A stretch of DNA of 6,632 nt, from contig JAKUTI010000149.1 of NCBI GenBank assembly GCA_022448765.1, positions 1 to 6,632 on the forward strand, written 5' to 3'. Made by a program: the position numbers and the translations under genes. Below the pieces are notes generated by a model that was given only the letters and a program-made list of their open reading frames with translations, did not search any database and had not been told where the DNA came from. Positions 1 to 6,244 of the stretch are shown piece by piece (the stretch's first letter is position 1; every line of letters starts with the position of its first letter). This stretch comes from Pseudomonadales bacterium. Lineage in GTDB: Bacteria; Pseudomonadota; Gammaproteobacteria; Pseudomonadales; Azotimanducaceae.

Positions 1-325
1 GCCCTCGAGTTGCCAACAACGGATGCACTTCACGAGCCAACCGTAACCGCTCTCTAGCGGGTAAATAAAAATCATCAATGCTCAGCATGGCGACTATCTC
101 GCCTATATGCGCAAACGCAGAGGCGATTAGTCGACTGAGCGTACTTTTACCCGCGCCCTGGCCTCCACCAATCCCGATTTGTCGAATATCTTTTTTGATC
201 CAATAATCGACTAGCAATGCTGCAAGTTGACGAAAGTCGTCCGGGGCTTGGGGATCCATATGGCGGTAACAATCCAGCCCCATCTGCGTAATCTGGTGGC
301 CATCGACGCCTTCCAGGACGTTCAA
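1..325 (-). CDS. D-glycerate 3-kinase-like P-loop kinase, 5' part only, start uncertain
   Basis: N-terminal part of a P-loop kinase running off the left edge. Seen: a Walker A loop GIGGGQGAGKSTLSRLIA (about 172-121), then LSIDDFYLPARERLRLAR followed by EVHPLLATRG. The Walker A loop plus the DDFY and HPLLATRG blocks are the signature of the plant-type glycerate kinase family, which phosphorylates D-glycerate to 3-phosphoglycerate with ATP in the cytoplasm; bacterial members are mostly uncharacterised, so the substrate is inferred. The reading frame is open from 376 (TGA at 379-377). Possible starts are TTG 325, used here, or ATG 283, which gives a more compact N-terminus but has a poor ribosome site. 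The only strong Shine-Dalgarno (GGAGG 369-365, GAGGG 362-358) serves ATG 351 in another frame. The gene lies on the same strand as dinG, about 90 bp downstream, and may be co-transcribed. Family call fairly sure; start unsure. Confidence 0.82.
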   Translation of the reverse strand, partial: MNVLEGVDGHQITQMGLDCYRHMDPQAPDDFRQLAALLVDYWIKKDIRQIGIGGGQGAGKSTLSRLIASAFAHIGEIVAMLSIDDFYLPARERLRLAREVHPLLATRG

Positions 326-351
326 TCCTTTAAATTCCGAACGGAACGCAT
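322..351 (-). other. Nine-codon leader ORF or broken N-terminus of the kinase gene
   Basis: ATG at 351-349 sits 6 nt after GAGGG, with GGAGG a little further upstream, the best ribosome-binding context in this gap. Its frame encodes MRSVRNLKD and stops at TGA 324-322, which overlaps the in-frame TTG 325-323 of the kinase as TTGA. This is either a short leader peptide coupled to the kinase by stop-start overlap, or the true N-terminus of the kinase separated from it by a missing base. One extra base in the TTTAAA stretch (334-329) would join ATG 351 to the kinase frame. The sequence alone cannot decide. Confidence 0.4.
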
Positions 352-357
352 GGATTT

Positions 358-369
358 CCCTCTGCCTCC
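358..369 (-). promoter_or_regulatory. Strong Shine-Dalgarno before the kinase gene
   Basis: On the minus strand GGAGG (369-365) is followed closely by GAGGG (362-358), 6 nt before ATG 351. It shows that translation is meant to begin here, although the ATG frame is not the frame of the conserved kinase domain. It therefore bears directly on the start-site problem of the kinase gene. Confidence 0.6.
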
Positions 370-390
370 ACCGAGCTCAGCTGTGAAAGC

Positions 391-409
391 CGCTTCTCTA
401 TGAGGAGCG
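391..409 (-). terminator. Weak hairpin just after dinG
   Basis: Starting 5 nt past the dinG stop, the minus strand can fold CGCTCCTC-ATA-GAGAAGCG: an 8-pair stem with one A-C mismatch and a 3-nt loop. It is followed only by GCTTTCAC, so there is no proper U-tract. It may be a leaky intercistronic terminator or an mRNA-stability hairpin between dinG and the kinase gene, or chance. Confidence 0.25.
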
Positions 410-414
410 CAAGA

Positions 415-2484
415 CTACGCATCGTCTCGACGATAGGGAGGTAGGGACTCGATGATTGCGGTCCCGTATGAACGTGTTAAGAGTCTCCGGTCCAGGATCG
501 TGATCCGCCCACCGTCTTCTTCATGCCTTATGAGTCGCCCACAAGCTTGTATCAATTTGAGGGTAGCATCCGGCACAGACACTTCAACGAACGGGTTACG
601 TCCTTCCGACTCTAACCACTCGGCGAACGCCTGGTCGATAGGATCGTCAGGGACCGAAAAGGGGAGCTTCGCAATAATCACGTGTCGACAATAGTCGTCC
701 GGGAGATCAACGCCCTCGGCAAAACTCGCGAGACCCAAGAGGTAACTGGGACCGCCAGCATCAATCTTCTCTTTATGTTGAATCACGAGTTTCTGTTTGG
801 ATCCCTGTCCTTGAATGTGACAAAGGTTAAGAATTGACCGTGGCAGCACATCGACAACCGCCTGCATCTGGCGCCACGAGGTAAACAAGACAAGGGCGCT
901 GATGTCTGACTCCAGTAATCCCGGTATCCGGCGCCCCAGCTCTTCCGTATGAAGCGCGGCATCGCCCGGATCGGAGTCCATCCTTGGGATTGCAAGCGTC
1001 GCTATTCGGCCGAACTCAAAGGGACTTTCAATCCGCCGATTGCACACGTCGGCCCCCAGACCAACCTGTTCAAGAAAACGTTCGAAGCTGCCCATCGTGC
1101 ACAAAGTTGCCGACGTCAGAACTGCGGCGTGACATTTCTGCCAGAGAATCTCTCTTAAGATTCCCCCCGGGTCTAACGGAGCCGATAAGTATTCAAAATC
1201 CACTCCTGCATCGGTCTCTTGACGCGATATCCATCGCGCGCATAAAGGAAGTCCTGACGCCGCCCCAGCGTAATCTGAAAAGAGCTTGCCTGTCTGTGAC
1301 GCTCGGTTGACATGGAAACCGACCACTGGCAGCCATTCCTCCGCTGCCTCGGTATTCTTCCAATTTCGACTCCCGTCCATGAGTTCCTGCAAATGCGTAT
1401 GGGCAACGTCAAGTAACTTGCCAAAGTCAAGAAAATATCGTGATAGCGGTTCACACAGTTCAGCGACGGACTGAGGTATACGACCCAGCGAAAACCGAGA
1501 TGTCCCGTTCCGATCGCTTTGAATAGAAAAAGAAAAGCTCCCCGTTAGCCGCTGCAAATCCGTTAGTAAGCTCGATACCACGTCCGAATCCCGGGCAAGT
1601 TTTTGGGCTATCGCGATCAATTCGGGTGGTCGACCAAATTGCTGTGTCATCGTTCCGAGTGCTGTATTTAGCTGCTCGAGCCATCGGGTCGTCGCCATCA
1701 AACGCGCCGACAACGTCAAATGTTGTTGTGTTTTTTGTGGGAGATGATGCGCTTCGTCGAGTACCAGGATCGTCTCGTCAGGCGAGGGAAGAATGACGCC
1801 ACCCCCAAGGTTCAAATCCGCCAAAACCAAGTCATGGTTCGCGACAACGATGTCTGCTTCATCGATCTCTCCCCTAGCTCGAAAAAACGGACAACTCTGA
1901 AAAAAGTTGCACCGATTATTCGTGCACCCTCGGTGATCGGTCGTCAAGCGACGCCAACTCTCTGGATCAATCAGCTGTTCCCATGACTCCAATTCACCGT
2001 CCCAGTTTCCTTGTTCAAAGGACGTTGCCATCGACTTATAGATCTTGAGCTCATTCGTTCGAGGCTCATCGAACAAGGGAATCACCATGCTCACGTTTGA
2101 ATCCAACGCTTCGTTAAGCCTCTTCAGGCAAACGTAACGACTTCTCCCCTTAGCCAGGACATAACTGAAATCGAGCGTCGTATGCTCAGCAAGATCCGGT
2201 AGATCCTTGAGTAATACTTGTTCCTGCAATGCAATCGTCGCTGTTGAAACCACGATTTTCTTGCCGGTGGCACGCGCCACGGGGATCACGGCAAGGCAGT
2301 AAGCGGCCGTTTTACCTGTTCCGGTGCCCGCCTCGATAACGCAGATTCGATCGGCAGGGTCGGTGATTACGGTAGCAACGTCGGCAATCATTTGCCGTTG
2401 GCCACGGCGCGGATTGAACCCGCGAGCCTCAAGCCAGGATCGGTATGCGTCCTGTATTTCGTCTTTTAGTGCGCGTACCAGCAT
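415..2484 (-). CDS. dinG: ATP-dependent DNA helicase DinG (XPD-like, Fe-S)
   Basis: Complete 689-residue superfamily 2 helicase, close to the 716 residues of E. coli DinG. In order: a Q-like element RGQRQMIADVA (27-37), Walker A EAGTGTGKTAAY (51-62), four cysteines C119, C187, C192 and C198 placed like the DinG [4Fe-4S] ligands, the DEAH box LDEAHHL (242-248), motif III LTSAT (456-460), motif V SFAEGVDLPDD (587-597) and motif VI QACGRLIRHEEDGGR (646-660). In E. coli DinG unwinds 5'-3', including D-loops, R-loops and G-quadruplexes, and helps forks pass transcribed genes. The layout and the C-terminal DRRLLTRSYG block fit DinG better than YoaA. Start is ATG 2484, the only Met before the Q element; its ribosome site (AAGG, 4 nt spacing) is modest. 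No LexA box is visible upstream. The 5' end is divergent from the sugar dehydrogenase gene, 19 bp away; a kinase gene follows downstream. Confidence 0.95.
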   Translation of the reverse strand: MLVRALKDEIQDAYRSWLEARGFNPRRGQRQMIADVATVITDPADRICVIEAGTGTGKTAAYCLAVIPVARATGKKIVVSTATIALQEQVLLKDLPDLAEHTTLDFSYVLAKGRSRYVCLKRLNEALDSNVSMVIPLFDEPRTNELKIYKSMATSFEQGNWDGELESWEQLIDPESWRRLTTDHRGCTNNRCNFFQSCPFFRARGEIDEADIVVANHDLVLADLNLGGGVILPSPDETILVLDEAHHLPQKTQQHLTLSARLMATTRWLEQLNTALGTMTQQFGRPPELIAIAQKLARDSDVVSSLLTDLQRLTGSFSFSIQSDRNGTSRFSLGRIPQSVAELCEPLSRYFLDFGKLLDVAHTHLQELMDGSRNWKNTEAAEEWLPVVGFHVNRASQTGKLFSDYAGAASGLPLCARWISRQETDAGVDFEYLSAPLDPGGILREILWQKCHAAVLTSATLCTMGSFERFLEQVGLGADVCNRRIESPFEFGRIATLAIPRMDSDPGDAALHTEELGRRIPGLLESDISALVLFTSWRQMQAVVDVLPRSILNLCHIQGQGSKQKLVIQHKEKIDAGGPSYLLGLASFAEGVDLPDDYCRHVIIAKLPFSVPDDPIDQAFAEWLESEGRNPFVEVSVPDATLKLIQACGRLIRHEEDGGRITILDRRLLTRSYGTAIIESLPPYRRDDA

Positions 2485-2503
2485 GTGGCCTTAAACTACC
2501 CCC
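2485..2503. promoter_or_regulatory. 19-bp divergent start region between dinG and the sugar dehydrogenase gene
   Basis: Only 19 bp separate the dinG ATG (minus strand) from the dehydrogenase GTG (plus strand). This is too short for even one promoter plus leader, so any promoters must lie inside the opposing coding sequences, or the messages are nearly leaderless. I see no convincing -35/-10 pair on either side, and no Shine-Dalgarno before the GTG. Confidence 0.5.
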
Positions 2504-3625
2504 GTGAAACTAGCTTTGTACCTTTTCTGGCTCATGCTCGCGACAGAAATTGTTGCGAACGGCAGGGACTTCAAGGTTTCTGTAGTCACTAACAACGTGC
2601 CGAATGCTCGTCAAATGGCGGAAAGTGCCAGCGGTATCTTATTTATCGGAACCCGCCGTGCCGGCAACCTTTATGCTGTCGTCCCGCCAACAAACCCGAC
2701 TGCAGAACCGGAAGTCGTCACGTTTGCGAGCGGCCTGACGATGCCTAGCGGAGTCGCCCTTCTCGACGACGACCTCTATGTCGCTGCGTTAAACCGTATC
2801 TTAAGGTTCCCAAAGCTAGAAACGACTTTTCGCAATAGGCCACGACCGGAGATCGTCACGGAAAAGTTGCCGCAAAAACGTCATCACGGATGGAAATACC
2901 TCAGCGCGGGTCCGGACCGACACTTGTATGTTCCGGTCGGGGCACCCTGCAATATTTGCCTATCTACAGACGAACGATTCGCAAGTATTTTGCGTATAGA
3001 TCCGAAAACGGGTGTATCGGAACTTTATGCCCGCGGCGTCCGCAACAGTGTCGGCATGGCGTGGCACCCGGATACACAACGGTTATGGTTTTCTGACAAC
3101 GGTCGCGACATGCTCGGAGATGACGTTCCCGCTGAAGAGATCAACGTTGTCGAAGAACCAGGGGCGCACTATGGATACCCTTTCGTGCACGCAGGGAACG
3201 TTGTCGATCCTAAATTCGGTAAGGAAATGGCGGGGCGCGTTTTCACCCCGCCCGTGTTACGTATACAGGCACACAGCGCTGTTCTCGGAATGGACTTCTA
3301 TACCAAAGAAGCCTTTCCCCCAAGCTACCGAAACGCGCTTTTTGTCGCTGAGCACGGCTCGTGGAACAGGACTCAGAAGGTCGGGTACCGAGTCAGCGTT
3401 ATCCGCACTGCTCCCGATCAAACCCTAACCTACGAACCCTTTATCGATATCTGGCTCAGAGGGCAAAAAGCCTCAGGGCGTCCCAACGATGTGCTCGTTT
3501 CGCGAGACGGCAATCTGCTCATATCGGACGATCAGGAGGGCGTTATTTATCGTGTCGAGTACGTTGGAAAAAAAGCTAACGACGCCACCAACGCCGCTTC
3601 GATAAACGCGACCGACACGATTTAA
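2504..3625 (+). CDS. Exported PQQ-dependent sugar (L-sorbosone-type) dehydrogenase
   Basis: A 373-residue beta-propeller protein of the glucose/sorbosone dehydrogenase family, which oxidises sugars or aldoses with pyrroloquinoline quinone in the periplasm. Seen: a signal-peptide-like N-terminus MKLALYLFWLMLATEIVANG; HHGWKYL (127-133), whose His matches the expected catalytic base; the PVGAPCNIC block (144-152) typical of the sorbosone-type branch; RNSVGMAWHP (180-189), whose Arg-Asn pair corresponds to PQQ ligands in soluble glucose dehydrogenase; AHYGYP, AEHGSWNR (282-289), and the final blade GRPNDVLVSRDGNLLISDDQ with IYRVEYVG. Start is GTG 2504: TAA at 2492-2494 closes the frame upstream, and the next Met (2534) would remove the signal peptide. 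No PQQ synthesis genes are in view, so the cofactor and substrate are inferred from family. The last 16 residues are low-complexity, follow an A7 run and overlap the opposing gene. The gene stands alone on its strand. Confidence 0.87.
   Translation: MKLALYLFWLMLATEIVANGRDFKVSVVTNNVPNARQMAESASGILFIGTRRAGNLYAVVPPTNPTAEPEVVTFASGLTMPSGVALLDDDLYVAALNRILRFPKLETTFRNRPRPEIVTEKLPQKRHHGWKYLSAGPDRHLYVPVGAPCNICLSTDERFASILRIDPKTGVSELYARGVRNSVGMAWHPDTQRLWFSDNGRDMLGDDVPAEEINVVEEPGAHYGYPFVHAGNVVDPKFGKEMAGRVFTPPVLRIQAHSAVLGMDFYTKEAFPPSYRNALFVAEHGSWNRTQKVGYRVSVIRTAPDQTLTYEPFIDIWLRGQKASGRPNDVLVSRDGNLLISDDQEGVIYRVEYVGKKANDATNAASINATDTI
3568..3574 (+). repeat. A7 homopolymer / possible -1 slip site at the end of the dehydrogenase core
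   Basis: Codons read GGA AAA AAA GCT at 3566-3577, so the run forms A_AAA_AAA in the frame suited to -1 slippage. In the -1 frame the next codons are AGC TAA, ending the protein as GKKS at 3579. The same end results if the genomic run were A8. On the other strand this run is a T7 tract directly after the lipoprotein gene's stop. Confidence 0.55.
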
Positions 3626-4175
3626 GCTGCGCCTCGTAACTTGCTGCCTTCGCACTAACTCGTGAGGCCGCGTTTCTGAGCCACTGATTACGTTTCCAGG
3701 TGCCTCGTCGATAACCCGACATGCCTTCATGGTATGCAAGATACAGGTGTTGGACATTTGATCGAGGTATCGACAACTCACGGGAAGCTCGATTCAAATA
3801 CCAGCCAATGAAATCTACCGCATCGTCGAAATCATCTCGGTCGGCAAATCGTCGGCCGCGGTCACGAAGATAGTCGTCCCACGTTTCGTCAGTAGCTTGT
3901 GCGTATCCGTACGCGCTGGATGGACGCCTTCCGGGAAAAATCCAAAGAAATTTGCGACGCGGCGGACGTGCATCGGGGACATACGACGATTCCTTATGCG
4001 TCACCGCCATCAACGTTGAAGGTTGAATTCCCCACCATTTATAGGATGCATCAACGGCACGGTACCACTTCGGTTTTTCCGTGAATATTTTGCACACGTC
4101 GTTGGGATGTTTTGGTGGCGTCGAAGCACAACCCGCGACAACAAGGACCAATAAGAGGGGCCTAATCGCGCTCAT
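3576..4175 (-). CDS. Lytic-transglycosylase (SLT-fold) lipoprotein
   Basis: A 199-residue predicted lipoprotein. A signal peptide MSAIRPLLLVLVVAGC ends in a lipobox (VAGC, Cys16), so the mature protein should be lipidated and sit at the envelope facing the periplasm. The body is a small lysozyme-like SLT domain: HKESSY (60-65) with Glu62 as the likely catalytic acid, SSAYGYAQATDETW (86-99) and YLAYHEGMSGY (145-155). It resembles a gammaproteobacterial lipoprotein family commonly annotated as transglycosylase SLT domain protein; cleavage of peptidoglycan is inferred. The ATG at 4175 overlaps the ligA stop (4162) by 14 bp with only a weak ribosome site, so translation is probably coupled to ligA. 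The arginine-rich tail (RLSKRRWWRR) lies in the 50-bp overlap with the convergent dehydrogenase gene and is probably not part of the conserved fold. Confidence 0.86.
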   Translation of the reverse strand: MSAIRPLLLVLVVAGCASTPPKHPNDVCKIFTEKPKWYRAVDASYKWWGIQPSTLMAVTHKESSYVPDARPPRRKFLWIFPGRRPSSAYGYAQATDETWDDYLRDRGRRFADRDDFDDAVDFIGWYLNRASRELSIPRSNVQHLYLAYHEGMSGYRRGTWKRNQWLRNAASRVSAKAASYEAQLKSCRSRLSKRRWWRR

Positions 4176-6174
4176 GGTTGCTCAGAAACACCCTAAAGTC
4201 GGCCTCGCTTAAGACTGGAACTTCGAGAGCTTCGGCGCGAGCGAGTTTCGCTCCCGCACCGAGGCCAGCCACCACGCGAGTGGTGTTGGAAGAAACAGAT
4301 CCCGCAACTTTCGCGCCCAGATTTCGTAATCGTGTCCGAGCCTCCGCACGAGACATCGCTTGAAGCGTTCCTGTCAGCACCCAGGTCTCACCAACACACG
4401 GGCGGCTGACTCGCTCAGCTGCAACAGGCCAATGCACCCCAGCTTGCACGAGAGCTGAAACGATCACTCTGTTGCCACTGTCCTCAAAGAAATTCCTAAT
4501 GTTGGCAGCCACGATAGGTCCAACATCTTCGATCTCGTGCAGTTCATCGAGTGAAGCCGCCATCAGTGGCTCAAGTCCACCAAAATACTCGGCTAGGGCG
4601 ATAGCAGTGGCCTCGCCCACTTCTCGTATCCCCAACGCATAGATGAAACGGACCAACGTGGTGTCACGACTTTCGCGAATTGATTGCACGAGATTTTCAG
4701 CCGACTTCTCTCCCATGCGATCCAACCTGGCCAATTCAGCTGTCTGTAATCCGTACAAGTCCGCGGGGTTATCGACAAGATCTTGGTCGACTAACTGATC
4801 GATCAACTTTTCCCCCAAGCCCTCGATATCCATTCCCGCTCGCGACGCAAAGTGTTGTATCGCCTCCCTCCGCTGCGCTACACAGTTCATACCGGCAGGG
4901 CATCGGACGACAACTTCGTCCCCGATCTTGTCGAGGGTTGTCCCACATGCGGGACATATCCTGGGTATAGAGATTCGACGCGCGCCCGGCATACGTCGAG
5001 ATTCCACAACGCTGACCACTTGAGGTATGACGTCGCCGGCCCGGTGAACAATCACGGTATCGCCTCTCCGAATGCCGAGTCGCTTTACCTCATCCATGTT
5101 GTGCAATGTTGCGTTAGAGACCGTCGCACCTCCCACGAAAACAGGTTCGAGTTTTGCAACCGGTGTAATTGCACCGGTCCTACCCACCTGGAATTCAACG
5201 TCGGTTATCACCGTCGTCACTTCCTCAGCTGGATACTTGAACGCCATCGCCCATCGCGGTCTTCGGGTCACCGATCCTAAGCGCTGTTGCACGCCAAAAT
5301 CGTCGGCCTTTATGACGACCCCATCGATCTCATAACCCAGCGACGCGCGGTCTTCCGCCAATCGCTCGATGTACTCGCTGCACGCGCCGATGTCCTCAAC
5401 AACTTCGATACGTTCGTTGACGCAACATCCCCATTGCCTAAAGGCCTCCAACACCTGTGAGTGCGTGCGTGGTCGGAACTCCGAGCTACAACTTCCCATC
5501 GCGTAACAGAATATTGCCAAAGGCCTATCCGCAGTCACCCGGGCATCAAGCTGGCGGAGGCTACCCGCTGCCCCATTTCGGGGATTAACAACAGGCTTTT
5601 CCCCTGTCTTCATTGCGAGCGCGTTGTACTCGTGAAATCCGACGAGAGGCATGTATATCTCGCCGCGAATTTCGATAGATCGTGGAACATCTTCGTGCAA
5701 TAGACGCAACGGAACCTGATCGATGGTTCGGACATTATTTGTAATATCTTCCCCGATTTCGCCGTTACCACGCGTCGCAGCACGCATCAGCACACCATCT
5801 TCATACAGCAAACTGACGGCAACTCCATCGATCTTCGGTTCGCAAACGTAGTGAGGGATCTCTCCATCCAAAATCCGTTCGCAGCGATCCCGCCACGCTT
5901 GAATTTCAGCATCTGTTGCGCATTTATCCAACGAAAGCATCGGAACGCTATGCACAACCTCGTCAAATTGGGTCAGCGGCTCAGCCCCAACGCGCTGTGT
6001 CGGTGAGTCAGAAGCTACCAAGTGGGGGTGTGTGTGCTCGAGCTCGACGAGACGATCGAACATTAGGTCAAATTCAACATCCGGGATTTCTGGATCGTCA
6101 AGCACGTGGTAACGGTGCAGGTGGAAACGTAGTTTTTCCCGGAGCTCTTTTATCTCTTTCTTTGGTTCCATCAT
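4162..6174 (-). CDS. ligA: NAD-dependent DNA ligase LigA
   Basis: Complete 670-residue ligase, one residue shorter than E. coli LigA. It seals nicks in duplex DNA using NAD, in Okazaki-fragment joining and repair. Order: N-terminal Ia domain with the HRYHVLDDPEIPD element (20-32); adenylation domain with nucleophile Lys114 in KIDG, RGEIY, NPRNGAAGSLRQLD (197-210), GYEIDGVVIK (280-289) and AFKYP (311-315); OB fold VGRTGAITPVAKLEPV (330-345); zinc finger C407, C410, C425, C431; helix-hairpin-helix region (about 445-580); BRCT domain (about 592-670). The E. coli equivalents fall at +1 throughout. Odd: the usual RGDG after KxDG reads RGNG (Asn137), and NPRNAAAG reads NPRNGAAG. The start is the first of two adjacent ATGs, 9 nt from GGAGG (6188-6184). 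zipA lies 70 bp upstream and a lipoprotein gene overlaps its end, implying one operon. Confidence 0.98.
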   Translation of the reverse strand: MMEPKKEIKELREKLRFHLHRYHVLDDPEIPDVEFDLMFDRLVELEHTHPHLVASDSPTQRVGAEPLTQFDEVVHSVPMLSLDKCATDAEIQAWRDRCERILDGEIPHYVCEPKIDGVAVSLLYEDGVLMRAATRGNGEIGEDITNNVRTIDQVPLRLLHEDVPRSIEIRGEIYMPLVGFHEYNALAMKTGEKPVVNPRNGAAGSLRQLDARVTADRPLAIFCYAMGSCSSEFRPRTHSQVLEAFRQWGCCVNERIEVVEDIGACSEYIERLAEDRASLGYEIDGVVIKADDFGVQQRLGSVTRRPRWAMAFKYPAEEVTTVITDVEFQVGRTGAITPVAKLEPVFVGGATVSNATLHNMDEVKRLGIRRGDTVIVHRAGDVIPQVVSVVESRRMPGARRISIPRICPACGTTLDKIGDEVVVRCPAGMNCVAQRREAIQHFASRAGMDIEGLGEKLIDQLVDQDLVDNPADLYGLQTAELARLDRMGEKSAENLVQSIRESRDTTLVRFIYALGIREVGEATAIALAEYFGGLEPLMAASLDELHEIEDVGPIVAANIRNFFEDSGNRVIVSALVQAGVHWPVAAERVSRPCVGETWVLTGTLQAMSRAEARTRLRNLGAKVAGSVSSNTTRVVAGLGAGAKLARAEALEVPVLSEADFRVFLSNHERD

Positions 6175-6183
6175 CTCGCGTAG

Positions 6184-6188
6184 CCTCC
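6184..6188 (-). promoter_or_regulatory. ligA ribosome-binding site
   Basis: GGAGG on the minus strand lies 9 nt before ATG 6174 and 12 nt before the adjacent ATG 6171, which favours the first ATG as the ligA start. It is within the 70-bp zipA-ligA gap (6175-6244), where I see no clear promoter or terminator, consistent with co-transcription. Confidence 0.7.
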
Positions 6189-6244
6189 ACCGATTCGGCG
6201 GTCGAGTTCAACCACCTTGGCTCGTCTCGATGATCTACCGGTTT

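Noticed and set aside
984..1310. Plus-strand open frame of 108 codons opposite dinG
   Set aside because: Antisense to the conserved dinG coding sequence with no domain signal.
2485..2600. Possible LexA (SOS) box upstream of dinG
   Set aside because: E. coli dinG is SOS-regulated, so I looked for CTGT-N8-ACAG; the closest match has CTGG and ACAG too far apart.
3012..3428. Plus-strand open frame of 138 codons inside the dehydrogenase gene
   Set aside because: It is an out-of-frame shadow; the beta-propeller frame covers the same bases with conserved blocks.
3568..3620. Intrinsic terminator for the lipoprotein gene (T7 tract on the minus strand)
   Set aside because: The tract is present, but the bases before it are G-rich on that strand and form at most a 4-bp AAGC/GCTT stem with a large loop.
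3631..3668. GCCTC/GAGGC inverted repeat as a terminator for the dehydrogenase gene
   Set aside because: Only 5 bp of stem around a loop of nearly 30 nt, without a T-tract, and inside the lipoprotein coding sequence.
4852..5280. Plus-strand open frame of 142 codons opposite ligA
   Set aside because: It lies wholly antisense to a confident ligA coding region, shows no recognisable motif, and has Cys/His/Arg-rich composition typical of a shadow frame.
6175..6244. Promoter or structured RNA between zipA and ligA
   Set aside because: Only short, weak inverted repeats (4-5 bp) and no -35/-10 pair; the Shine-Dalgarno is the only convincing element.
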